Assembly (NCBI RefSeq): GCF_000633255.1
Contig: NZ_AYMJ01000031.1
Coordinates: forward strand, 557,539 to 621,538
Reading direction: 5' to 3'
Length of the DNA: 64,000 nucleotides
Source: Pseudomonas sp. H1h
Lineage (GTDB): Bacteria > Pseudomonadota > Gammaproteobacteria > Pseudomonadales > Pseudomonadaceae
This document shows positions 51,108-58,478 of the stretch, piece after piece; position 1 is the stretch's first letter, and every line of letters begins with the position of its first letter. A program made the position numbers and the translations under genes. The notes under the pieces were generated by a model. That model ran no database searches. It was not told where the DNA came from and worked only from the letters and a program-made list of their open reading frames with translations.

Positions 51108-51156
51108 GCAGGCCTTCGAGTCGCAAGACTCGTCTTACGGTGAATGGGGACTTGTC

Positions 51157-51522
51157 ATGCAAACGTCAGCGAAAAATCGCAGTTTTACCCAATTGATCGA
51201 ATTCGAGATCGAACCGCGCCAGCAACCGGCGCTGGTGTCGGCGCTGGCGCAGCAGACCGAGCATCTGGCGCAGCGCTACGCAGGCTTTGTCAGCGCCAGC
51301 GTGCAGGTCAGTGACGACGGTCGGCGGGTGCTGAGCCTGCTGCAATGGCAGACCCGCGAGGCCGGGGAAGCAGCGTTCAGCCGTTTTGAAAGTGGCGAGC
51401 AGGATTTCTGGCAACTGATCCGTGCCCATCAGGCGAAAACCGTGACCTTCAATTCGTTCCAGGTATTGAGCAGCATCGCCCGCAGTCATGACGATGCGCT
51501 GCACTGCAACCTGGTGGGCTAG
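51157..51522 (+). CDS. Antibiotic biosynthesis monooxygenase (ABM) domain protein
   Basis: The 121-residue protein has a ferredoxin-like ABM fold: FTQLIEFEIEPRQQPALVSALAQQ, RYAGFVSASVQVSDDGRRVLSLLQW, REAGEAAFSRFESGE. Such proteins are small cofactor-independent oxygenases or heme-degrading or quinone-modifying enzymes. It corresponds by position and size to the SoxR target next to soxR in P. aeruginosa (PA2274). Being divergent from soxR with a SoxR box between supports induction by redox-active small molecules. The start at 51157 follows TGGGGAC; the extension to 50989 overlaps soxR and is not used. Confidence 0.83.
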   Translation: MQTSAKNRSFTQLIEFEIEPRQQPALVSALAQQTEHLAQRYAGFVSASVQVSDDGRRVLSLLQWQTREAGEAAFSRFESGEQDFWQLIRAHQAKTVTFNSFQVLSSIARSHDDALHCNLVG

Positions 51523-52622
51523 ATCGACAACTGGATCAGGCGTTCGCCTTGCAGGTTCTCCGTGAATCGCCGCTTGTTAACCGCCAGTTCGCCGATCTTG
51601 ATCAGCCGCGTGCGAGTGACATTGCGGCTCAGGCCCAGCAGGGCAGCGGTGTGCACCTGGTTGTAATGGCAGAACCGATACGCGGCGCGCAGCAGGGCGT
51701 CTTCGACCTTTTCGTGGAGAGCGCCGGCCTGTTGTTCGAAGAGCTTTTGAAAGGCTCGCTCAAGCAGGGCTTGCGGTGAGTCGTCGGCGCTCGACTGCTG
51801 ATCGTCCGGGCGCTCGATGCGCAGGTTCGACAGGCGCAAATCATCGCGCTCGATCACACCGTTGCGGCAGATCAACAGGGTGTGATGGATGACGTTTTCC
51901 AGTTCGCGGATGTTGCCCGGCCAACTGTAGCCGCGCAGTTTGTGCTCGGCGCCGGGGCTGATGCTGACCCGCCCGTAACCCAGGCGCTGGCTGTAGGCTT
52001 CGATGAAGTGTCGGGTCAGTGGCAGGATGTCACCGGGCCGATCGCGTAGCGGGCTGAGTTCCAGATTGACCACGTTCAGGCGGTAGAACAGGTCTTCGCG
52101 GAAGTTGCCGGCATTGATGGCTTTTTCCAGTTGCACGTTGGTCGCGGCCAGCACCCGCACATCGATGGGAATGCTCTTGCGCGAGCCCAGGCGCACCACT
52201 TCGCGCTCTTGTAACACCCGCAGCAACTTGACCTGAATCGCCATCGGCAAATCGCCGATTTCGTCGAGGAACAAGGTGCCGCCGTCCGCCTCCTCGAACC
52301 AGCCGGCCTTGGCGCTGAGGGCGCCGGTGAAGGCCCCTTTTTCATGGCCGAACAGTTCGGCTTCCACCAGCGATTCGGAGAACGCGCCGCAGTTGACCGC
52401 GACAAACGGCCGATGGCGGCGATTGCTCAGGTTGTGGATATGCCGCGCCACCAGCTCCTTGCCGGTGCCGGTTTCGCCGATGATCAGCACGCTGGCTTCG
52501 CTCGGTGCGACTTGCTGCAGATGCGCGAGCAGGGCCTGGGATTTCGGGTCTTCGAAGACTTGCGCGGTGGCGCGGATCGACGTCGCCAGGGCGGGTGAGG
52601 GCGGAAGGGTCAGCAGTTGCAT
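51519..52622 (-). CDS. SfnR-type sigma-54-dependent activator
   Basis: The 367-residue protein starts almost directly with the AAA+ domain of bacterial enhancer-binding proteins and so lacks a sensory domain. Motifs are IIGETGTGKELVARHIH (Walker A), ELFGHEKGAFTGA (the GAFTGA loop that contacts sigma-54), GGTLFLDEIGDLP (Walker B) and a C-terminal Fis-type helix-turn-helix (VHTAALLGLSRNVTRTRLIKIG). Activators of this layout, such as SfnR, are controlled at the level of their own synthesis. It follows msuC in the methanesulfonate operon, so it probably activates organosulfur genes. Start at 52622 follows GGAG. It overlaps the ABM gene end by four bases, on opposite strands. Confidence 0.9.
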   Translation of the reverse strand: MQLLTLPPSPALATSIRATAQVFEDPKSQALLAHLQQVAPSEASVLIIGETGTGKELVARHIHNLSNRRHRPFVAVNCGAFSESLVEAELFGHEKGAFTGALSAKAGWFEEADGGTLFLDEIGDLPMAIQVKLLRVLQEREVVRLGSRKSIPIDVRVLAATNVQLEKAINAGNFREDLFYRLNVVNLELSPLRDRPGDILPLTRHFIEAYSQRLGYGRVSISPGAEHKLRGYSWPGNIRELENVIHHTLLICRNGVIERDDLRLSNLRIERPDDQQSSADDSPQALLERAFQKLFEQQAGALHEKVEDALLRAAYRFCHYNQVHTAALLGLSRNVTRTRLIKIGELAVNKRRFTENLQGERLIQLSI

Positions 52623-52645
52623 GGCACGCTCCATTAAAGGAAAGA

Positions 52646-53833
52646 TCAGGAATAGAACGTCGGCACCGGCAGCGCCTGATTCAGCGCCCAGTCGCCCAGC
52701 TCATGGAGCTTGTAGTCGAGCGGGTCGTGCAGGGTCTGGGTGCGCAGGTTGCGCCAGTGCCGGTCCAGGCGCAGCGAAGCGTGGGTCGAACGCGCGCCGG
52801 TGACTTCGAACAAGCGGCTGCAAATCTCCAGCCCCTGACGACTGGCGGCGACCTTGGCCGTGGCAATCGCCGTGGCCAGATGCCCACGCTCCTCGGCAGT
52901 CAGATTCGGGCCTTTGGCCCAGGCGTCGTCAAGCAGCGAGGCGGCCCGTTCGACCAGCAGGCGAATGCCTTCCAGCGCCACCCAGAACTCGCCGTAATGC
53001 GCGAGCACGTACGGGTCTTCGCGCACATCACGGGCCACGGATTTGTGCCAGAGCCGGGTTTCGCTCAGCGTGTATTGGCGGGCTTCGGCAAAAGCGCCTT
53101 CGGCGATGCCAAGAAACAGGTGGGTGAACGTCAGTTGTGCGATCAGCGGACGCAGGCAGGCAAACGGTGTGCTCAACGGGCCGGGATCGAGCAGCAGTTC
53201 GGACTCTTCGACGCGCACTCGTTCGAACGTGGCGCTGCCGCTGTCGGTCTGGCGCTGGCCGATGTTGTTCCAGTCATCGTGCAGGGTGATGCCGCTGCGC
53301 CCACTGGGGATCGCCGCGATCAGCAATTTGCCGCCGGCGCTTTCGTCCACCGCCGAAGCGATCAGCATCTGCGAGTCGCTGGCGCCGGAGCAGAAACTTT
53401 TCTTGCCGGAGAATTCGCGCCAGCCGCCGCAGTCCTTGACCACGGTGCGGGTGTCGAGCGGGTTGAGGGCGTTGCCCCAGAACCAGTTCTGCCGTGCGGT
53501 CTGTTCGAACCACGGCTGCCATTGTTCCGGGCGCGAGAACAGGCGGACGGTGGCGAGCATCAAGTGATGAAAGCCGAAGACGTGGGCGATGGAACTATCG
53601 ACCTTGGCGAACTCGCGCACGATCTGCAGGGTTTCGCTCCAGCGCGCGCCGAGGCCGCCGTAGCGCGTGGGAATGCTCAGGGCCAGCAGGCCGCTGTCAC
53701 GCAGGGCATCGCGTTCGGCCTTCGGCGTACCGCCGCGCTCGTCACGCTCGACGGCGGTGAGGGCAAATTCGGTGGCCAGTTGGCGGGCGTTCTGCAGCGG
53801 GGAGAGCAGGGTACTTTGTGGTTTGGCGGTCAC
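52646..53833 (-). CDS. msuC: FMNH2-dependent flavin monooxygenase MsuC (acyl-CoA dehydrogenase fold)
   Basis: MsuC oxidises methanesulfinate to methanesulfonate using FMNH2 from MsuE. The 395-residue protein has the acyl-CoA dehydrogenase-like fold used by DszC/SfnC enzymes: RQLATEFALTAVERDERGGTPKAER, LLALSIPTRYGGLGARW, AHVFGFHHLML, FSGKKSFCSGASDSQMLI and the C-terminal VTGARSTHASLRLDRHWRNLRT. It starts at a GTG after GAGGAACACC. It lies in the order msuE-msuD-msuC as in P. aeruginosa. SfnC-like enzymes of dimethylsulfide breakdown are very similar, so the substrate range may be wider. Confidence 0.88.
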   Translation of the reverse strand: MTAKPQSTLLSPLQNARQLATEFALTAVERDERGGTPKAERDALRDSGLLALSIPTRYGGLGARWSETLQIVREFAKVDSSIAHVFGFHHLMLATVRLFSRPEQWQPWFEQTARQNWFWGNALNPLDTRTVVKDCGGWREFSGKKSFCSGASDSQMLIASAVDESAGGKLLIAAIPSGRSGITLHDDWNNIGQRQTDSGSATFERVRVEESELLLDPGPLSTPFACLRPLIAQLTFTHLFLGIAEGAFAEARQYTLSETRLWHKSVARDVREDPYVLAHYGEFWVALEGIRLLVERAASLLDDAWAKGPNLTAEERGHLATAIATAKVAASRQGLEICSRLFEVTGARSTHASLRLDRHWRNLRTQTLHDPLDYKLHELGDWALNQALPVPTFYS

Positions 53834-53861
53834 ACGGTGTTCCTCAGAGAGTCAACGCAGT

Positions 53862-53956
53862 CCCCTGTGGGAGCGAGCCTGCTCGCGAAGGGGTCGTATC
53901 AGTCACCATTCCTGTAGATGACCACTGCATTCGCGAGCAGGCTCGCTCCCACAAGG
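53862..53956. repeat. REPIN between msuD and msuC
   Basis: GTGGGAGCGAGCCTGCTCGCGAA pairs with TTCGCGAGCAGGCTCGCTCCCAC, a perfect 23-base inverted pair. It sits inside the operon and could alter the relative expression of msuC and the activator. Confidence 0.95.
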
Positions 53957-53964
53957 GTTTCGGT

Positions 53965-55110
53965 TCAGGCAGTGGCTTTTGTGGGCAACACATCGTTGGC
54001 AATCATTTCGCCAAACGGCCCGGTCAGATTGGTCACGCCGCGCCCGGCCAGGCTCGCGTAGGGTTCCGGCAGCAGCGGGAACACCAGTTCGGCAAAGCGG
54101 TAGGCTTCTTCAAGGTGCGGATAACCGGAAAAAATGAAGCTCTCGATACCGAGGTCGGCGTACTCCTTGATTCGCGCCGCCACTTGCTGCGGATCGCCGA
54201 CCAGCGCAGTCCCGGCGCCGCCGCGTACCAAGCCGACACCGGCCCACAGGTTGGGGGCGATTTCCAGGTTGTCGCGTCGCCCGTCGTGCAACGCCGCCAT
54301 GCGCCGCTGCCCTTCGGAGTCGAAGCGCGAGAAGGATTTCTGCGCCGCCTCGATGGTCTCGTCGCTGATGTGCTCGATCAGTTTGTCCGCAGCTTTCCAG
54401 GCTTCTTCGGCGGTCTCGCGGACGATCACGTGCAGGCGAATTCCGAACTTCACCTTGCGCCCGTGCCGAGCTGCACGTTCGCGCACATCGGCAAGTTTTT
54501 CGGCGACGGCGGCAGGTGGTTCGCCCCAGGTCAGGTACACGTCTACTTGCTCGGCGGCCAGGTCATGGGCAGCGTCGGAGGAACCGCCGAAATACAGCGG
54601 TGGATACGGCTTCTGCACCGGCGGATACAAAGCTTTGGCGTTCTGCACTTTGAGGTGTTTGCCCTCGAAGTCCACCGCCTCGCCTTGCAGCACTCGCCGC
54701 CAGATCCTGAGGAATTCGTCGGTGACTTCGTAGCGCTCGCTGTGGCTGAGGAAACTGCCGTCGCCACGGTTTTCGTCGGGGTCGCCGCCGGTCACCACGT
54801 TGATCAGCAGGCGACCGTTGGACAGGCGATCCAGAGTCGCCGCCATACGCGCCGATACGGTCGGCGAGATGATCCCCGGACGGATCGCCACCAGATAACG
54901 CAGGCGTTCGGTCAACGGCACCAGCGCCGAGGCGATCACCCACGAGTCTTCGCAGGAGCGCCCGGTGGGGATCAATACGCCGTGGTAGCCAAGGCTGTCG
55001 GCGGCTTGCGCCACTTGTTTGAGGTAATTGAGTGTGACCGGGCGCGCGCCTTGCGTGGTGCCCAGATAATGGCCGTCGCCGTGGGTCGGCAGGAACCAGA
55101 AAACATCCAT
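53965..55110 (-). CDS. msuD: FMNH2-dependent methanesulfonate monooxygenase MsuD
   Basis: MsuD splits methanesulfonate and related alkanesulfonates to aldehyde and sulfite for sulfur supply. The 381-residue luciferase-like protein closely fits the SsuD/MsuD family: DVFWFLPTHGDGHYLGT, GYHGVLIPTGRSCEDSWV, LRYLVAIRPGIISPTV, NVVTGGDPDENRGDGSFL, YPPLYFGGSSDAAHDLAAEQVDVYLTWGEPP and FIFSGYPHLEEAY. GGAGC precedes the ATG. The reduced flavin comes from MsuE, encoded ten bases upstream. The family member SsuD differs by being with ssuABC, which are absent here. Confidence 0.93.
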   Translation of the reverse strand: MDVFWFLPTHGDGHYLGTTQGARPVTLNYLKQVAQAADSLGYHGVLIPTGRSCEDSWVIASALVPLTERLRYLVAIRPGIISPTVSARMAATLDRLSNGRLLINVVTGGDPDENRGDGSFLSHSERYEVTDEFLRIWRRVLQGEAVDFEGKHLKVQNAKALYPPVQKPYPPLYFGGSSDAAHDLAAEQVDVYLTWGEPPAAVAEKLADVRERAARHGRKVKFGIRLHVIVRETAEEAWKAADKLIEHISDETIEAAQKSFSRFDSEGQRRMAALHDGRRDNLEIAPNLWAGVGLVRGGAGTALVGDPQQVAARIKEYADLGIESFIFSGYPHLEEAYRFAELVFPLLPEPYASLAGRGVTNLTGPFGEMIANDVLPTKATA

Positions 55111-55120
55111 GAACAGCTCC

Positions 55121-55684
55121 TTAAGCGATTTTCAGCAACGGTTTGATTTGCGTGCCGAACAGCGGCGCGGCGCGTTCAGCGGCCAGGCGGATGCGCGCTT
55201 TCAGCTGTTCGCTGGTGATCTGGTAGTCGGCGAAATCGGCCTCGGTGGCGTAAACGCCAATCGGCAGGGTCACGGCCTGGAAGAAACTGAACAGCGGACG
55301 CAACTGGTGATCGAGCACCAGCGCATGACGCTCGCTGCCACCGGTGGCGGCCAGCAACACCGGGGTGTCGATCAGTGCATTGAGGTCGATCAGGTCAAAC
55401 AGATGCTTGAGCAGGCCCGGATAGGAGCCTCGATACACCGGCGCTGCAACGATCAGCAGGTCGGCCTGTTCGATGGCTTGCAGCTCGGCCTCGACCTCTG
55501 CGCTCAGTTCTTGACGCGACAGCGCAGCACCGAGTGGCCGTGCGATGTCACCGAGTTCGATCAGGTGACTGTCGAGCGGCAGGTGCTCGCCCAGTTCGGC
55601 CAGTAAAGCCTGAGTCAGCACCAGGGTGCGGGACGGGCGCCAGGTGCCGCCGGACAGGGCAACGACTTTCAGGGTACGCGACAT
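55121..55684 (-). CDS. msuE: NADH-dependent FMN reductase MsuE
   Basis: MsuE reduces FMN with NADH and supplies FMNH2 to MsuD and MsuC. The 187-residue flavodoxin-like protein has VVALSGGTWRPSRTLVLTQALL at the start, APVYRGSYPGLLKHLFDLID (the flavin-binding region) and LLAATGGSERHALVLDHQLRPLFSFF. It is cytoplasmic. AAAAAGGAACTC precedes the ATG. It is the first gene of the operon, and a sigma-54-type promoter lies about 60 bases upstream with dyads further out. Confidence 0.93.
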   Translation of the reverse strand: MSRTLKVVALSGGTWRPSRTLVLTQALLAELGEHLPLDSHLIELGDIARPLGAALSRQELSAEVEAELQAIEQADLLIVAAPVYRGSYPGLLKHLFDLIDLNALIDTPVLLAATGGSERHALVLDHQLRPLFSFFQAVTLPIGVYATEADFADYQITSEQLKARIRLAAERAAPLFGTQIKPLLKIA

Positions 55685-55742
55685 GATGAGTTCCTTTTTA
55701 TCAACAGTTGCTCAGCGAGCAGTGAGTAAGTGCCAAGGCTTG

Positions 55743-55758
55743 AGCAAGCGCTGTACCA
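55743..55758 (-). promoter_or_regulatory. Sigma-54 promoter of msuEDC
   Basis: On the - strand TGGTACAGCGCTTGCT carries the invariant GG and GC ten bases apart and closely fits TGGCAC-N5-TTGCT. It lies about 60 bases before the msuE start codon. Confidence 0.78.
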
Positions 55759-55841
55759 ATTCCTGAGAAGCCCGGTTCGCGGGGGCTATAGCGTTCTGGC
55801 GCCATTGAGTTGTGCAGATATCAGGCGGGTTTGTTGAACTG

Positions 55842-55875
55842 CTGTTGCCTGGGCAACAGTTGCTGGAGCAACAGC
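55842..55875. promoter_or_regulatory. Nested dyads, likely enhancer sites for a sigma-54 activator
   Basis: Perfect dyad CTGTTGCC-TG-GGCAACAG (55842-55859) runs directly into GTTGCT-GG-AGCAAC (55859-55872). Both carry TTGC/GCAA half-sites. They lie about 100 bases upstream of the sigma-54 promoter, as expected for an enhancer bound by an SfnR-type activator. Confidence 0.62.
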
Positions 55876-56076
55876 TGTTCGCCGTATGGAGGGATTTATA
55901 GCGGTTGCTTGTTATTCCGTAAAAGAACGTTAATCGATATTTATAGATCTTTAAGAGATATGAGGGTGATCAAGCTGAAATCCTGATAGCCACTATTGAG
56001 CGCGTTGATTTTTGCCCGGGCAGGCGCGGGCGTAGCCTTTGTCCATCGACTAACACCGCTCGCCAGGACGCCCCCC

Positions 56077-56334
56077 ATGAATCGTTTACTGACTGTTTCG
56101 CTGCTGCTCGCTGTTTCCGTGCTCGCCGGATGCGCCACCCACGTTTCCCCCGAACAACGGCCCTACACCGCCGAAGAGACCCGCGAACTGGCGATGGAAG
56201 CGCTGAATCGCAGCGGCTTGTCCTTCGACGAATACCACGCGAAAAAAGCGGCGCTGCTGGGTCAATCGTCGTTCGACAAGAAAGCTGAAATGAGCGCTGG
56301 ACGTGCCATACAGCTGCACGGTCGTCCAAGCTGA
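56077..56334 (+). CDS. Small hypothetical lipoprotein
   Basis: The 85-residue protein has a lipoprotein signal (RLLTVSLLLAVSVLAGC, lipobox LAGC, Cys near residue 17) and a short soluble domain TAEETRELAMEALNRSGLSFDEYHAKKAALLG, which is helical and charged. It is expected to be anchored in the outer membrane, since the residue after Cys is Ala-Thr rather than Asp. I do not recognise its function. The start at 56077 is preferred because the upstream extension lacks a signal. It is monocistronic, and the next gene begins 100 bases on. Confidence 0.8.
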   Translation: MNRLLTVSLLLAVSVLAGCATHVSPEQRPYTAEETRELAMEALNRSGLSFDEYHAKKAALLGQSSFDKKAEMSAGRAIQLHGRPS

Positions 56335-56435
56335 TCGCAAACTGTACTGCTCGAAGTTTTAGCCAACTGTCCGTGGGTTTGCGGGCTGCCGTGCGATAGG
56401 GTCAACACCTGAATGACCCCCGACGGAATGCCTAC

Positions 56436-57050
56436 ATGACCCTCTCGCTTGATCTGCTGCTGGGCTTTGCCCTGTTTGCCCTTGTCACCTCGATTACACC
56501 GGGGCCGAACAACACCATGTTGCTGGCGTCGGGGGTGAACTTCGGTTTCAACCGCACCATTCCCCATATGCTCGGCATCACCTGCGGTTTCTTCGTGTTG
56601 GTGGTCGCGGTGGGCTTTGGCCTGGGCGCGGTGTTCCAGACATATCCACTGCTCTACACGGTGCTGCGCTATGTAGGCGCCGCGTATCTGTTGTACCTGG
56701 CGTGGAAGATCGCTCATTCGGGACCGGTGGGCGAGGGCGTGCAAGGCGAGGGCAAACCGATCAGTTATCTGGGCGCCGCCGCGTTTCAGTGGGTCAATCC
56801 CAAGGCCTGGATCATGGCCATTGGCGCGATCAGCACCTACACGCCAATGCAGGGGTATTTCACCAATGTTGTGGTGATCGCTGCGGTGTTCGCCATCATC
56901 AACCTGCCCAGTGTCGGCGTCTGGGCGGCGTGCGGCACGTTGTTGCGCAACGTGCTGAAGGACCCACGCTGGTTGCGCGTATTCAACTGGGGCATGGCCA
57001 CGTTGTTGGTGATTTCGCTGTACCCGTTACTTCTCGAAAGCTTTCACTGA
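56436..57050 (+). CDS. LysE-family amino acid exporter
   Basis: The 204-residue protein belongs to the LysE/RhtB export family: an N-terminal SITPGPNNTMLLASGVNFGFNRTIPHMLGI motif region (the conserved TPGPN and GxxxGxR-like parts), six hydrophobic helices and FQWVNPKAWIMAIGAI in the middle. It probably exports an amino acid or related small molecule through the inner membrane. ACGGAA is a modest ribosome binding site before the ATG. The substrate cannot be told. Neighbours give no clue. Confidence 0.9.
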   Translation: MTLSLDLLLGFALFALVTSITPGPNNTMLLASGVNFGFNRTIPHMLGITCGFFVLVVAVGFGLGAVFQTYPLLYTVLRYVGAAYLLYLAWKIAHSGPVGEGVQGEGKPISYLGAAAFQWVNPKAWIMAIGAISTYTPMQGYFTNVVVIAAVFAIINLPSVGVWAACGTLLRNVLKDPRWLRVFNWGMATLLVISLYPLLLESFH

Positions 57051-57255
57051 CGCATTGCTTCAACCGCCGGCCCGATGCCTGTTAAGCTCGGCTTCAGGAG
57101 CGTTCCTACGCACTTTTAAATGAAGTTGTTCTTCTTTAACGGCATCCGATCAGGTATTGATGACGCTCTCGAACCGACGCGCAGCTCACAAGGCTGCGCT
57201 GTGCCGTTTGCAGACACGAGCCTCCTGATCCCGGAACACGCTCTGCGAGTCTTTT

Positions 57256-58422
57256 ATGAATAAACGTCCGTTGTATTTCGATTATGCCGCCACCACTCCG
57301 GTGGACGATCGGGTCATCCAGGTGATGATCGACTGTCTGGGCTTTCACGCCAACTTCGGCAATCCGGCGTCCAGTTCTCACGCATTCGGTCAGCAGGCCC
57401 GGCAAACAGTCGAGCACGCCCGCCGGCAAGTCGCCGAACTGGTCGGTGCCGAGGCCACGCAGATCGTCTGGACCTCCGGTGCCACCGAATCCAACAACCT
57501 CGCCCTCAAAGGCGTGGCCCAGGCACGCGGCGTTGCCGGCGGCCACATCATTACCAGCCAGATCGAACACAAAGCCATCCTCGATACCGCCCGGCAACTG
57601 CAGGACGCGGGCGTTGCGGTGACCTACCTGGTGCCGGATGCCGAGGGCCTGATCACCCCGCAGGCAGTCAGCGAAGCGATGCGCGACGACACCTTTCTGG
57701 TCTCGTTGATGCTGGTCAACAATGAACTCGGCACGCTCAATGACATCCCGGCCATCGGTGAGGTCGTGCGCAGCCGTGGAGCGCTGTTCCATGTCGATGC
57801 GGCGCAGGGCGCCGGTAAAGTGGCGATCGATCTGCAGCAATGGCCGGTGGACCTGATGTCGTTTTCGGCGCACAAGCTCTACGGCCCCAAAGGCATTGGT
57901 GCGCTGTATGTCGGGCCGCGGGCGCAGCAGCGTTTGCAGGCGCAGATTCATGGTGGCGGGCACGAAGGCGGCTTGCGTTCCGGGACCCTCGCGACCCATC
58001 AGATTGCGGGTATGGGCGCGGCATTCGCCTTGGCCACTGCGATGTTCGATGAGGAGAAAAAGTCCATCGTGGCGCTGCGTGATCGCTTGCTCGAACCGTT
58101 GCTGAGCCTGCCGGGCGTGCGCCTCAACGGCAGCGCCAGTCAGCGTATTGCGCACACCTTGAGCCTGACGTTCAGTGAAGGTGAGTTCAACAGCGCAGCC
58201 TTGAGCCATTCGATCGCGTTTTCCGCGACTTCGGCCTGCAACTCCGCGAGCAATGCGCCTTCCCACGTGCTGCTGGCACTGGGGCATGACGCCCGGCTGG
58301 CTGCTCGCACCATTCGCCTGAGCCTCGGCCGCTTCACCACCACCGACGATATCGATCAGGCGGTAGAACTGATCAAAGGCGCCTGCGCCAGTGCTCCGGC
58401 ATTCTGGGCGACTGGGCTTTAA
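57256..58422 (+). CDS. Cysteine desulfurase (NifS/IscS-like, class V aminotransferase)
   Basis: The 388-residue PLP enzyme removes sulfur from cysteine. It has the family features: YFDYAATTPVDDRV, NFGNPASSSHAFGQ, VWTSGATESNNLALKG, SLMLVNNELGTLND, FHVDAAQGAGKV, MSFSAHKLYGPKG with PLP lysine Lys207, and the catalytic cysteine Cys328 in SATSACNSASNAPSHVLL. It is not beside iscU/iscA/hscBA, so it is an additional desulfurase rather than the housekeeping IscS. The following aminopeptidase gene lies 56 bases away on the same strand, and an operon is possible. Confidence 0.9.
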   Translation: MNKRPLYFDYAATTPVDDRVIQVMIDCLGFHANFGNPASSSHAFGQQARQTVEHARRQVAELVGAEATQIVWTSGATESNNLALKGVAQARGVAGGHIITSQIEHKAILDTARQLQDAGVAVTYLVPDAEGLITPQAVSEAMRDDTFLVSLMLVNNELGTLNDIPAIGEVVRSRGALFHVDAAQGAGKVAIDLQQWPVDLMSFSAHKLYGPKGIGALYVGPRAQQRLQAQIHGGGHEGGLRSGTLATHQIAGMGAAFALATAMFDEEKKSIVALRDRLLEPLLSLPGVRLNGSASQRIAHTLSLTFSEGEFNSAALSHSIAFSATSACNSASNAPSHVLLALGHDARLAARTIRLSLGRFTTTDDIDQAVELIKGACASAPAFWATGL

Positions 58423-58478
58423 CCAGCCGACTTCCACGGCTACGAACAATAACGATGAAGTGATTGGCAGGAGACATG

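Noticed and set aside
29852..53956. Repeated short sequences as a CRISPR array
   Set aside because: They are scattered inverted REP pairs, not direct repeats with regular spacers, and no cas genes are present.
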